From: Ruminiclostridium cellobioparum DSM 1351 = ATCC 15832
GTDB taxonomy: Bacteria; Bacillota; Clostridia; Acetivibrionales; DSM-1351
Direction: 5' to 3'
Length of the DNA stretch: 64,000 nucleotides
NCBI RefSeq assembly: GCF_000621505.1
Contig: NZ_KK211291.1
Span: 145,482-209,481, forward strand
In this document: piece after piece, positions 18,067-27,026 of the stretch
Position numbering within the stretch: position 1 is the stretch's first letter
Layout: every line of letters starts with the position of its first letter
Translations under genes and position numbers: made by a program
The notes under the pieces: generated by a model
Told to the model about the DNA's origin: nothing
What the model saw: the letters and a program-made list of their open reading frames with translations, nothing else
Database searches by the model: none

Positions 18067-20442
18067 ATGGAAAAAAATTATGATTTCAGGCAGACTGAAA
18101 GTGAAATGCAGAAATTCTGGAAGGAGAACAATATTTATGCTTTTGACAGGGAAAGCCGGCGGGAGGTTTATTCTATCGACACACCCCCGCCAACTGTCAG
18201 CGGAAGTCTGCACATAGGGCACATTTTTTCCTATGCGCAGGCCGAAATGATTGCAAGATTCAAAAGAATGCAGGGATATAACGTATATTATCCTTTTGGC
18301 TTTGATGACAACGGATTGCCCACTGAGCGGCTTGTAGAAAGGGAGGGAGGCATTATGGCCCGGGACCTTCCGGAAGGTGAATTTATAAAAAAATGTGCAG
18401 CCACTGCCGGAAAATATGAAAAGGAATTCAGGGAGCTGTGGGAAAGCCTGGGTTTCTCGGTAGACTGGTCTCTCCAGTATGAAACCATTAATCCAATGGT
18501 GCGGAGAATATCCCAGAAATCCTTTATCAGATTGTTTAAGGAAGGAAAGGCATATATGAAGGAAGCTCCCGTTCTGTGGTGTGCCGGATGCCGGACCTCA
18601 ATAGCCCAGGCAGAGCTGGACACCCTTGAGAAGGATACCGCCTTTAATTTTATCCCGTTTGCAGTCGGAGAAGAAAGGCTGACAGTGGCCACAACCAGAC
18701 CTGAATTGCTTTATGGCTGTGTTTGTCTTTTTGTAAATCCCCGGGATGAAAGATATAATAAGTATCTCGGAAAAAATGCACAGGTTCCATTATATGGCCA
18801 TTCCATTCCCGTACTGGCAGATGAAAAGGTCGATCAGGATAAAGGCACAGGGGTGGTCATGTGTGCTACTTTTGGTGACAGTACTGATGTGGAGTGGCAT
18901 GAGAAGCACAAGCTGCCTTTCAGAAGGGTTATAGAGCCAGAGGGCAATATAAGTGAAACTGTTCCCATTATCGGAGGATTGGAGATAATGGAGGCCAGAA
19001 AACTGATTATCCGGCAGCTTGCCGACCGGAGGCTTTTAACCGGGTCACAGAATATATCCCATACTGTTGCGGTTCACGAGCGGTGCGGCAGGGAAATTGA
19101 GATCATACCTTCGAGACAGTGGTATATAGATATCCTTTCAAACAGGGATGAGCTTCTAAAAGCAGCTGACAGGATCAACTGGTACCCCGCCCATATGAAG
19201 AACAGGTACATTCTGTGGGTTGAAAATTTAAAATGGGACTGGTGTATTTCCCGGCAGCGCTATTTCGGGGTTCCCATACCGGTATGGTATTGTAAAAACT
19301 GCGGTGAGCCTGTAACTGCAGGTGAAGAACAGCTGCCGGTGAATCCTGCCGAAACAGCCCCTGAAAGGGCCTGCTCCTGCGGATGTAAGGATTTTATTCC
19401 CGAGAGCTCGGTATTTGATACCTGGGCCACCTCGTCATTGTCCCCGCAGATCAATGCAAAATGGGGTGAGAAGGATGACATGTCCGGCAGGCTTTTGCCA
19501 ATGAGTATGAGGACACAGGCTCATGAGATAATCCGTACCTGGGCGTTCTACACAATTGTTAAAAGCCTGTACCATACAGGGGAAATACCCTGGAAGGATA
19601 TTATGATCTGCGGTTATGTGCTTGCAAAGAAGGGAGAAAAAATCAGCAAATCCAAAAATAACTCCGGGCTTTCTCCGGCTCAGCTGATTGAAACCCATTC
19701 TGCCGATGTCATAAGGTATTGGGCTGCAAACGCCAGATTGGGTACTGACACCTTCTTTGCAAGCGATGAATTGGCTATTGCTAAAAGGTTTATTACAAAA
19801 CTCTGGAATGCAACAAAATTTGCAGCCTCACATCTGCAGGATTTTGAACCCGGTACTGAAATCACACTGCTGCCTGTGGACAGATGGATAGTTGAAAGCT
19901 GCAGGCAAATGGTTTCAGAGGCGGAAAAGCAGCTTGACCGCTATGAAATAGGTCTGGCCAGGCATGAAATGGATGAATTCTTCTGGAAGAACTTTTGCGA
20001 TTACTACCTGGAAATTGTCAAGGAGCGTTTGTATCAGCCTGGCAAGCACGGGTATCAGGAGAGACGTTCGGCACAGGCCGCACTTTATTTCAGCATGTTG
20101 AATGTCCTGAAATCGTATGCAATATATGTTCCGCATATTACCGAATATCTCTATCAGGAGTTTTTCAGACAAAGAGAGGGCTGTATATCCGTTCACAGGC
20201 TGTGCTGGGAAAAGGCGGGTTCTATTGATAAAGAGACAATAGGTTTTGGAGAAAAATTAAAGTCCATAATATCCGACACCAGAAGGTATAAATCGGAAAA
20301 CTCATTGTCCATGAAGGCCGGAATGGAAAAGGTCGTTATTGAATGTGACGGGTTTTACAAAGCTATGTTCGAAAAAACCACCGAAGACATAAAAGCCTGC
20401 TGTAATGCAAGAGAGGTTCAGGTTTTAAACCGGTACACCTGA
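18067..20442 (+). CDS. valS: Valyl-tRNA synthetase, archaeal/alphaproteobacterial type
   Basis: 791 aa from ATG 18067 (GGAGGAGGACTGTT site; an upstream in-frame ATG at 18028 lies in the T-box tail). Class I synthetase: PPTVSGSLHIGH (HIGH 49-52), the editing domain (about 190-340), and KISKS (525-529). The stretch VFDTWATSSLSPQ...LLPMSMRTQAHEIIRTWAFY is the form seen in archaeal and alphaproteobacterial ValRS; standard Firmicute ValRS reads DTWFSS...P instead. The C-terminal coiled-coil tRNA arm of bacterial ValRS (usual length about 880 aa) is missing, as in the archaeal type. Probably acquired by transfer; the genome may also hold a standard valS. Controlled by the valine T-box. Confidence 0.93.
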   Translation: MEKNYDFRQTESEMQKFWKENNIYAFDRESRREVYSIDTPPPTVSGSLHIGHIFSYAQAEMIARFKRMQGYNVYYPFGFDDNGLPTERLVEREGGIMARDLPEGEFIKKCAATAGKYEKEFRELWESLGFSVDWSLQYETINPMVRRISQKSFIRLFKEGKAYMKEAPVLWCAGCRTSIAQAELDTLEKDTAFNFIPFAVGEERLTVATTRPELLYGCVCLFVNPRDERYNKYLGKNAQVPLYGHSIPVLADEKVDQDKGTGVVMCATFGDSTDVEWHEKHKLPFRRVIEPEGNISETVPIIGGLEIMEARKLIIRQLADRRLLTGSQNISHTVAVHERCGREIEIIPSRQWYIDILSNRDELLKAADRINWYPAHMKNRYILWVENLKWDWCISRQRYFGVPIPVWYCKNCGEPVTAGEEQLPVNPAETAPERACSCGCKDFIPESSVFDTWATSSLSPQINAKWGEKDDMSGRLLPMSMRTQAHEIIRTWAFYTIVKSLYHTGEIPWKDIMICGYVLAKKGEKISKSKNNSGLSPAQLIETHSADVIRYWAANARLGTDTFFASDELAIAKRFITKLWNATKFAASHLQDFEPGTEITLLPVDRWIVESCRQMVSEAEKQLDRYEIGLARHEMDEFFWKNFCDYYLEIVKERLYQPGKHGYQERRSAQAALYFSMLNVLKSYAIYVPHITEYLYQEFFRQREGCISVHRLCWEKAGSIDKETIGFGEKLKSIISDTRRYKSENSLSMKAGMEKVVIECDGFYKAMFEKTTEDIKACCNAREVQVLNRYT

Positions 20443-20466
20443 TGAGGGTGCAATATACGGCAAAGA

Positions 20467-20519
20467 AATAATCTCCAGGCGATGGATTATATATCATACT
20501 GCCCGGAGATTATTTTTTT
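20467..20519 (+). terminator. Intrinsic terminator after valS
   Basis: AATAATCTCC-AGGC / GCCC-GGAGATTATT stem followed by TTTTTT. Confidence 0.8.
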
Positions 20520-20548
20520 GCATATTTATATTGGCTGTATTGACATGT

Positions 20549-20601
20549 AAGTATACCATTAGTATACTATATATTATAGCGTGCTATACTAACGGTATAC
20601 T
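20549..20601. promoter_or_regulatory. Two inverted operator boxes upstream of a TetR gene
   Basis: AGTATACCATTAGTATACT (box 1, from about 20550) and, in opposite orientation, AGTATACCGTTAGTATAG (box 2, 20584-20601 read on the minus strand). The two share GTATACCRTTAGTATA. They sit in the AT-rich promoter region 150-200 bp before the TetR start and are the likely autoregulatory sites. Confidence 0.6.
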
Positions 20602-20750
20602 TCATATACTATGAGTAAATCATATGTACATGCGGTATATACTGCATAAAGTTTGGTACGGCAGATAAGCAAACGTAAATATGTAATTGGTGTTACTTTA
20701 ACAAAAGTACATTTATTATTCGAATAAAAATCTCATGGAGGGGATTACCA

Positions 20751-21386
20751 ATGGAGAATAGGACCAGGAGAGACAGAGAGAAACTGTTAAGAGAGGAAGA
20801 GATAGTATCGGCAGCCGAAAAGGTGTTTCTGGAAAAGGGCTTTGAGGCTGCTTCCATGGATGAAATAGCCAGGGCTGCCCAGTTTACAAAAAGAACTTTG
20901 TATCAGTATTTTGAAAACAAGGAGGATTTATACTTTGCAGTTGTACTTAAAGGCTTTAAAAAACTATTTGCATATCTGGCTCAAGCCGTTGACGACAAAC
21001 AATGCGGGTTTACACGGATAGAGCAGACCTGCAGGGGTTACTACCGGTTTTTTAAGGAAAATCCCGACACCTTCCGTACCTTCAGCTATTGGGGCCATGT
21101 TAAAAAGAAAGCTGATGCCGGAAGCAAGAAGAAATATGAGCTTGCTGAGTTTAACAATTTAATGTTTAAATCTGTAGCCGGAGTAATTGATGAAGGCAAG
21201 GCCGACGGAAGTATCAAACCCGGATTGGACTCTGACAAAGCCGCCTTCAGCCTGGTTTTTATGCTGACAGGCTTTATGAATCAACTGTCTGCAACCGGTG
21301 AGAGCTTTACAAAACATTTTTTACTGGATATTGAGGATTTCAGTGCCTATTCAATTGATTTGATGCTGGAAACGCTAAAGAGGTGA
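20751..21386 (+). CDS. TetR/AcrR-family regulator
   Basis: 211 aa; GGAGGGGATTACCA before ATG. N-terminal TetR HTH (about 15-62: EEIVSAAEKVFLEKGFEAA...IARAAQFTKRTLYQYFENKEDLYFAVV). The C-terminal ligand domain is not of a recognised subtype. Its stop overlaps the GTG/ATG region of the next gene (EFR1), so the two are coupled. Probably controls this small operon through the boxes at 20549-20601. The signal is unknown; a role in redox or membrane stress is a guess from the neighbours. Confidence 0.9.
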   Translation: MENRTRRDREKLLREEEIVSAAEKVFLEKGFEAASMDEIARAAQFTKRTLYQYFENKEDLYFAVVLKGFKKLFAYLAQAVDDKQCGFTRIEQTCRGYYRFFKENPDTFRTFSYWGHVKKKADAGSKKKYELAEFNNLMFKSVAGVIDEGKADGSIKPGLDSDKAAFSLVFMLTGFMNQLSATGESFTKHFLLDIEDFSAYSIDLMLETLKR

Positions 21387-21391
21387 TAATT

Positions 21392-22264
21392 ATGAAGCCA
21401 GTCGGGATATTTTATTTTTCAGGTACCGGGAATACAAAGCTTGTTGCCGGAATGATACGGGAGGAATTCATAAAAAACGGTTATGAGGTTGATTTGATAA
21501 GAATTGAAGATGTATTGAAAGGCAGCTGTAAGTTTGATCCCGGCAGATACGGCCTTATCGGGATCGGTTGTCAGGTAACAGGTTACAGTGTTCCGAATAT
21601 CATGCATAAGTTTTTACGCAAAGTGCCTGAAGCTGAGAATTCCAGAGTGTTTATTTTCCGTACTGCAGGCGGAGTGGGGCCGGTTAATTACAATGCGTCA
21701 AATCCTGTTAGAAGAAAGCTGACCCGTAAAGGCTATGAGGTTTTTCATGAAAGAATGTTTTCCATAGGCAGCAACTGGATTAATAAATTTGACACTTCAG
21801 TTGTGAGGCAGCTTTACCTGGCAACACAAAAAAAGGTTGCTGCAATGTGCGGAGAGGTAATAAACGGTCAGAAGAGAGTTCTTAAAACCGGACTCGGACT
21901 TAAACTCGGTATAGGACTTGCCGCACCTGTATTTTCAGTGCTTTTCAGATTTATGGGAAAGGATTTGAAAGTAAGTGAAGCATGCACACATTGCGGGTTG
22001 TGTGTAGATAACTGTCCAGCCGGCAATATATATGAAAAAAAACATGATGTCAGATTCAAGCTGTCCTGTAATTGTTGCCTGAGATGTGTATATTCATGTC
22101 CTCAGAAGGCGCTGAGTTTTAAAAGGCTGACTTTTATCCCTGTAACAGGAGGATACGATATCAATAAAATCCTCAATCAAGCTTGTGAAAAAACCTCCGG
22201 CGAATCAGCTGCAAACAGGGTTCCGCCATTTTTCAACGAATATGTCAGCAACGGGAAAATGTGA
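21392..22264 (+). CDS. EFR1-type flavodoxin-ferredoxin fusion protein
   Basis: 290 aa from ATG 21392 (AAGAGGTGATAATT site). Flavodoxin-like N-terminal domain (about 1-160: IFYFSGTGNTKLVAGMI for FMN phosphate binding; GIGCQVTGYSVPNIM). The C-terminal domain has two [4Fe-4S] motifs, CTHCGLCVDNCPAG (about 200-213) and CNCCLRCVYSCPQKA (about 230-244). Such EFR1 proteins are common in Clostridia and are thought to move electrons between flavin and clusters; the partner is unknown. Second gene of the TetR operon. Confidence 0.9.
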   Translation: MKPVGIFYFSGTGNTKLVAGMIREEFIKNGYEVDLIRIEDVLKGSCKFDPGRYGLIGIGCQVTGYSVPNIMHKFLRKVPEAENSRVFIFRTAGGVGPVNYNASNPVRRKLTRKGYEVFHERMFSIGSNWINKFDTSVVRQLYLATQKKVAAMCGEVINGQKRVLKTGLGLKLGIGLAAPVFSVLFRFMGKDLKVSEACTHCGLCVDNCPAGNIYEKKHDVRFKLSCNCCLRCVYSCPQKALSFKRLTFIPVTGGYDINKILNQACEKTSGESAANRVPPFFNEYVSNGKM

Positions 22265-22292
22265 GGCAATGGCTAGATGATGGGGTATTTAT

Positions 22293-22841
22293 ATGAAATT
22301 TAAAAATAAAAAATTATTAATATATAGGATCGCTGTATTTACTGTTTGTGTATTTACACTGTTTGGCATGGATTTTTTCAATATAGGTGAAGCTGGTTTC
22401 AAAACGTACAGCGGGGGAGCAGGATTGCCGGAAATGCAGTTCGGCTGTGATCCTGACAGGCTTTATCATATCATTGGACGGCTGGGCAGTGAAGGGAGAT
22501 TATTTTATCTCAGATCCTTATTGTATGACTTTATTTTCATTGCCGGTTTTGCACTGACTCAGGCTGAGCTTATGAAAATATTCTTAGGCAAGGGGTTGAT
22601 AAACGGTAAATGGCGATATGCGGTGAGCCTGTCCTATTTGCGAGGATTTTTTGATATAATGGAGAATATACTGATAATTACCATATTGACCCATTACCCA
22701 ATGAGGTTATACCTGCTTGCTGAGCTCGCATGCCTGTCAACAACCCTTAAATTCATTATACTGGCGTTGTGGGTAATGGCGGCATTGATTGCAGTTGTAA
22801 TGAATATGCTTATGAAAAAGGATAAAGGCAGTATTTATTGA
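22293..22841 (+). CDS. Integral membrane protein of unknown function
   Basis: 182 aa, start ATG 22293 with GGGGTATTTAT (weak site). About four hydrophobic helices: residues 10-27, 75-92, 115-132, 145-172. A charged, non-hydrophobic loop at about 30-70 faces one side. I do not recognise the family. It lies 28 bp after the EFR1 gene and appears to be the third gene of the TetR operon. Confidence 0.7.
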   Translation: MKFKNKKLLIYRIAVFTVCVFTLFGMDFFNIGEAGFKTYSGGAGLPEMQFGCDPDRLYHIIGRLGSEGRLFYLRSLLYDFIFIAGFALTQAELMKIFLGKGLINGKWRYAVSLSYLRGFFDIMENILIITILTHYPMRLYLLAELACLSTTLKFIILALWVMAALIAVVMNMLMKKDKGSIY

Positions 22842-22932
22842 CATTACAAATCCCTGTCAACCTTGACATATTTGAAAAATAGAGCTTTAATATTGAGATA
22901 ACATGAAATTGAAAGAAGAGGTAATTGTAAAA

Positions 22933-23514
22933 ATGGAAGCTGCTATCAGAAACATGCATTTGACAGAGCTGAAAGGCTTTTATAAACGTATGACGCTGGA
23001 TTTTGCCGAAGGGGAATACCCGCCTTATGATAAGCTGTATGTGCAGCTGGAAAATAATATTCAGAAGGGTCTGGTCTTTGTAAAGGACGGCAGGGATTGT
23101 GCCTATGCCATATGTGCCGGGGGAACTGAAAATAACTTTGTTCTTATCAGCTTTTTTGCAGTGTATGAGGAATTCAGGGGAACCGGAATCGGTACGGCTT
23201 TCCTTGAAAAGATAAAGGAGCTCTATTCAAATGCCGACGGTATTATAGTGGAGGTTGAAACAGTAGAAGAGGCTCTCAATGAGAAGGATATATCCGTGCG
23301 TGAAAAGAGGATGAAATTTTATAGAAGAGCGGGTTTCAACATGGTTCCGGACATAAAATATTCTATCTGGAACGTTCCCATGCATTTGATGGTGCTTCCC
23401 CGCAAGCTTCCCCAAAAGTTTATTAACGAAAATATAGGTACTGTCATACACGATATATATTTCGCACTTCTGGGAAAAGAAAATATTCATAAAATGGAGT
23501 TTGAAAAATTATAG
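22933..23514 (+). CDS. GNAT-family N-acetyltransferase
   Basis: 193 aa from ATG 22933 (AAGAGG upstream); ATG 22903 is an in-frame alternative with a weaker site. GNAT fold: FFAVYEEFRGTGIGTAFLEKI (about 78-98) is the acetyl-CoA binding motif A (R/Q-x-x-G-x-G/A), and EKRMKFYRRAGFNMVP is the motif B helix. Substrate unknown. Separated from the operon upstream by 90 bp; convergent with the helicase gene across a shared terminator. Confidence 0.8.
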   Translation: MEAAIRNMHLTELKGFYKRMTLDFAEGEYPPYDKLYVQLENNIQKGLVFVKDGRDCAYAICAGGTENNFVLISFFAVYEEFRGTGIGTAFLEKIKELYSNADGIIVEVETVEEALNEKDISVREKRMKFYRRAGFNMVPDIKYSIWNVPMHLMVLPRKLPQKFINENIGTVIHDIYFALLGKENIHKMEFEKL

Positions 23515-23532
23515 GCAAGCCGGGAAAAAATT

Positions 23533-23572
23533 AAACGCCCTGTACCGATTTATCACGGAACAAGGGCGTTTG
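23533..23572. terminator. Bidirectional terminator between GNAT and helicase genes
   Basis: AAACGCCCTGT / CAAGGGCGTTT stem, T-rich on the plus strand (TTTGTTTAC) and on the minus strand (TTTAATTTTTTC). Confidence 0.75.
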
Positions 23573-23573
23573 T

Positions 23574-25274
23574 TTACTTTCCGAGTATGCTTGCCAGCAA
23601 ACGTTTGAGAAAAGGTTTCTTTTTGGCTGCAGTCACTGCCGCAGGTGCTGCGGCTGTATTTTTGCCGACAGCTTGTCCGTTTTCAGTACCTGCACTCCGG
23701 ACGTAATCCCTGCGGTCAAAGCGGTCTCTTCCGGAATTAGGCTTCCGTTCGACGCCGGATTTATGATTTGACGGTTTAGCTTTCACCTCTCCCAAACCTT
23801 CTTTGCCGGTTTCCTTTTTAACGGTGCGGGCATCAGGACCGGTGCGTATCTTCTGCCTGTTGGGAGCAGCAGCTGATGCAGGATTGTTATGTCTGGCCGG
23901 TGACTTTTCTTCTCCGCTATCTTTGGATTTGGTGCGGGAGATGTTATTTTCACGCACTTTTTGGTTGTTGCGGGGTTTACCTTCAGCCGGGCTCTTCTGC
24001 CTTTCACCTGTTTTTGGGGACCTGCTCTGGCCGGAGCTCCTGCGGGAACCCTTGTCTGCTGTTCCGGCGGACAAACGGGGCGTTTTAGCCGGCTTTTCCT
24101 TTAGAGCATTGGCCGCCAGCCAGTCTGCCGCCTCGGCTTTGCGCCGGTTGAGCAGTTCCTCTGAAGGCAGGTCGGCTTCAGGTATCATGGCGCCGATATG
24201 TTCCTCTATTTCATAAAGTGTCATTATATCGTCACTCGTGACCATTGAAACGGCTTTTCCGCCGTTGCCGGCTCTCCCTGTACGGCCGATCCTGTGTACA
24301 TAGCTGTCTTTTTCAACAGGAACATCATAATTGATTACCAGTGAAAGATTGTCAATATGGATACCTCTTGCAGCAACATCAGTTGCAACAAGTATGTGAA
24401 ATTCACCTTGCTTGAACTGCTGGATGGTTTTTGTTCTTTTCCCCTGGGGAATATCTCCGTGCAGTGCTTCCGAGGCATAGCCCTGCTTTGTTAAAAAGCC
24501 CTGGACATGGTCGACAGCTATTCTTGTATTGCAAAAAATCATACAGCTTTCAGGCTGTTCAACCAAAAGCAGTCTGTTGAGCTGTGTACGTTTTTCATTT
24601 GGCAGTACCCTGTAATATTCCTGTTGGATTGAATCCACGGTTTTGGTCTGGGATTCAATCTCTATGGTGACTGGATTCTTCATATATTCGCTGCAAATCC
24701 TGTGTATTTCGGGAGGCATTGTAGCTGAAAACAGGAGGGTTACCCTATCCTTCGGGATGGATCTTATTATTCTTTTTACCTGGTCAAGAAATCCCATATC
24801 CAGCATTCTGTCGGCTTCATCCAGTACGAGGAAGCGGATGTTCTTTGTAATCAGGTTTCCCTGCTGAATATGGTCGAAAACTCTGCCCGGTGTTCCCGTC
24901 ACTATTGTAACACCTTTTTTCAGAGCCTGCACTTCGGTGGTCATATTATGCTGGCCGTATACTGCGGTAGTTTTATGAGAAAGATGCTTTGCCATCTTTT
25001 TTATATCGCTGTCCACCTGGACAGCAAGCTCGCGTACCGGTGCGAGAATCAAGCCTTGCGGCACCGCAGCGGCCGGATCGGTCAGCTGAAGCATTGAAAC
25101 ACCGAATACGGCTGTCTTTCCGCTGCCGGTCTTTGACATCACTATGAGGTCTTCTTTGTTTAAAATATGGGGTATGCCCCTGCTCTGCACCTCGGTAGGT
25201 GTTTGAAAGCCCATTTCGTCCAGAGCCTTTAATATTGGTGGTATAATTCCTAAATTATTAAAACTGTTTTCCAT
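23574..25274 (-). CDS. DEAD-box ATP-dependent RNA helicase
   Basis: 566 aa; AAGAAGATATC before ATG. Core motifs in order: Q motif (FQTPTEVQSRGIP), I SKTGSGKT, Ia PVRELA, Ib TPGR, II DEAD, III SAT, IV IFCNT, V ATDVAARGIH, VI HRIGRTGRAG. The last about 160 residues are a low-complexity basic tail rich in K, R, S, P, G and N, likely an RNA-binding region, ending PFLKRLLASILGK. Roles in the family are ribosome assembly and mRNA turnover, often cold-related (CshA-like). The tail is longer than usual. Confidence 0.93.
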   Translation of the reverse strand: MENSFNNLGIIPPILKALDEMGFQTPTEVQSRGIPHILNKEDLIVMSKTGSGKTAVFGVSMLQLTDPAAAVPQGLILAPVRELAVQVDSDIKKMAKHLSHKTTAVYGQHNMTTEVQALKKGVTIVTGTPGRVFDHIQQGNLITKNIRFLVLDEADRMLDMGFLDQVKRIIRSIPKDRVTLLFSATMPPEIHRICSEYMKNPVTIEIESQTKTVDSIQQEYYRVLPNEKRTQLNRLLLVEQPESCMIFCNTRIAVDHVQGFLTKQGYASEALHGDIPQGKRTKTIQQFKQGEFHILVATDVAARGIHIDNLSLVINYDVPVEKDSYVHRIGRTGRAGNGGKAVSMVTSDDIMTLYEIEEHIGAMIPEADLPSEELLNRRKAEAADWLAANALKEKPAKTPRLSAGTADKGSRRSSGQSRSPKTGERQKSPAEGKPRNNQKVRENNISRTKSKDSGEEKSPARHNNPASAAAPNRQKIRTGPDARTVKKETGKEGLGEVKAKPSNHKSGVERKPNSGRDRFDRRDYVRSAGTENGQAVGKNTAAAPAAVTAAKKKPFLKRLLASILGK

Positions 25275-25451
25275 GATATCTTCTTTCGTTATATAGAATG
25301 TTTAAATTATATCATTAAATTGTTATTTTTTCTAGGTAAAGTGAGGGCATTTTGCTCCAATTTACCGAGTCAGGTACTTCAGTAATTATTGGGGAGTGGA
25401 TGTGTGGCCATTAAAAGTGTTATTATATTAAAAGCGTTAGTAAATTGACTT

Positions 25452-25714
25452 GTTGTGCTGATTGAAATTTTTTATTTTGATTTACCGATAATTGAATCTT
25501 AATCAACTGGTATGCGAGGACAACTTCATGAAATAAGATGCACGGTTAAAAACAATTACAATAAATTGTCGACGACGGCAAAACCGCTTTAAATGAGTCG
25601 AGACAATGTTTGTAATTGTTTTGGGTGCGTCCTTATTTTATGAAGTTAGTGCGAAGTACCAGTTGGTATAAAGCATTATACAGGTAAAGCAAAATTTGAA
25701 TTAATCAGCACAAC
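25452..25714 (+). repeat. MITE-like palindromic element, copy 3 (intermediate form)
   Basis: About 263 bp, bounded by GTTGTGCTGATTGAAATTTT and ...AATTAATCAGCACAAC. It shares with copy 2 the blocks CAACTTCAT(A/G)AAATAA, GATGCACGGTTAAAAA, TAAATTGTCGACGA and TTGTTTTGGGTGC, but most of the inner cloverleaf is deleted (only GACGGCAAAACC remains). It fills the gap between the helicase and MFS genes; nothing else is seen there. Confidence 0.8.
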
Positions 25715-25751
25715 AGATTAAATTAAATGATTTTAATCGGATGGAGTTAAT

Positions 25752-26921
25752 ATGATCACATTGCTGCTTTTAATAATTTATCTGTCATTTATCAGTCTGG
25801 GTCTGCCCGACTCGCTGCTGGGCTCGGCGTGGCCTGCGATGAGGACCGATATGGCTCTGCCTGTGTCCTATGCGGGGATACTTTCATTTATCATAACCGC
25901 CGGAACAATTGTCTCAAGCTTCTTAAGTGAAAAGGTCATAAGAAGATTCGGCACTGCTGCTGTCACAGTGGTCAGTGTTACAATGACTGCAGTTGCCCTG
26001 CTTGGTTTCTCATTGTCACCAGGCTTTGTATGGCTGTGCTTTTTAGCAGTGCCTCTGGGCCTGGGGGCCGGCTCCGTGGATGCCGCACTCAATAATTTCG
26101 TGGCATTGCATTACAAGGCCAGTCACATGAGCTGGCTTCACTGCTTCTGGGGAGTGGGAGCTACTGCCGGTCCCGTTATAATGTCTTTTTTCCTCACCGG
26201 GGCCGGGGGCTGGAAAATGGGTTACAGGACAATTGGTGTAATACAGGCCTGCTTGGTTATAATACTTTTTATTTCACTGCCCTTGTGGAAAAAAGTCGGC
26301 AGTGAGATAAAAAGCGATGGGACGGCCGGGGAATCACGAAGGTTTGGGGGTATGCTGCGGATCCCGGGAGCAAAGCCTGCCTTCATTACATTTTTTAGCT
26401 ACTGCGCATTGGAGGCTGCTGCGGGACTTTGGGGGAGCAGCTACCTGGTGGGCAATAGGGGAATATCACCCGATACCGCAGCAAAGCTCATTTCACTGTA
26501 CTACTTTGGAATAACTGTCGGAAGGTTTTTATCGGGTTTTGTAACAATGAAACTGAGTAATAAAACTTTAATCAGATTGGGAGAGGGTATTATCGTTGCC
26601 GGACTGGCATGCATCCTGCTTCCATTGGGGAATACACTGCTGATCACTGGCTTCCTTCTTATTGGAGTGGGCTGTGCTCCTATTTTTCCCTGTATTCTGC
26701 ACGAAACTCCCAACCGCTTTGGAAAAGAATTGTCACAGGCCTTCATGGGAATGCAGATGGCCTTTGCCTATATAGGTTCTACTTTAATGCCGCCCTTGTT
26801 CGGATTACTGGCACAGGTTTTTTCCTTTGCGCTGTACCCGTTTTATCTTATGGCTCTCCTGGCAATAATGGTTTTAGCCAGTGAAAAGACCAACCTTTCA
26901 GTTTTAAAGGCCGGCAATTAA
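25752..26921 (+). CDS. Major facilitator superfamily transporter
   Basis: 389 aa, 12 predicted membrane helices, with GGAGTTAAT before ATG. N-terminal LGLPDSLLGSAWPAMRTDM and the 'GLGAGSVDAALNNFVALHY' segment in helix 4-5 are typical of the MFS group related to FucP/sugar and drug carriers. A long cytoplasmic loop (about 180-210) divides the halves. Substrate not assignable. Monocistronic by spacing. Confidence 0.88.
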   Translation: MITLLLLIIYLSFISLGLPDSLLGSAWPAMRTDMALPVSYAGILSFIITAGTIVSSFLSEKVIRRFGTAAVTVVSVTMTAVALLGFSLSPGFVWLCFLAVPLGLGAGSVDAALNNFVALHYKASHMSWLHCFWGVGATAGPVIMSFFLTGAGGWKMGYRTIGVIQACLVIILFISLPLWKKVGSEIKSDGTAGESRRFGGMLRIPGAKPAFITFFSYCALEAAAGLWGSSYLVGNRGISPDTAAKLISLYYFGITVGRFLSGFVTMKLSNKTLIRLGEGIIVAGLACILLPLGNTLLITGFLLIGVGCAPIFPCILHETPNRFGKELSQAFMGMQMAFAYIGSTLMPPLFGLLAQVFSFALYPFYLMALLAIMVLASEKTNLSVLKAGN

Positions 26922-27026
26922 AAGATTGTTCACTTAATGTTTATTTTGAGTACACACCGAGTACACATCATACCAATATAATCTGCCTATAAACTTAAAA
27001 TTAATTTTTTACGGAGGTAGTAAGGT

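Noticed and set aside
9707..25714. CRISPR array or insertion sequence as explanation of the repeated palindromes
   Set aside because: Copies are far apart, differ in length, have no spacer series, and hold no transposase gene.
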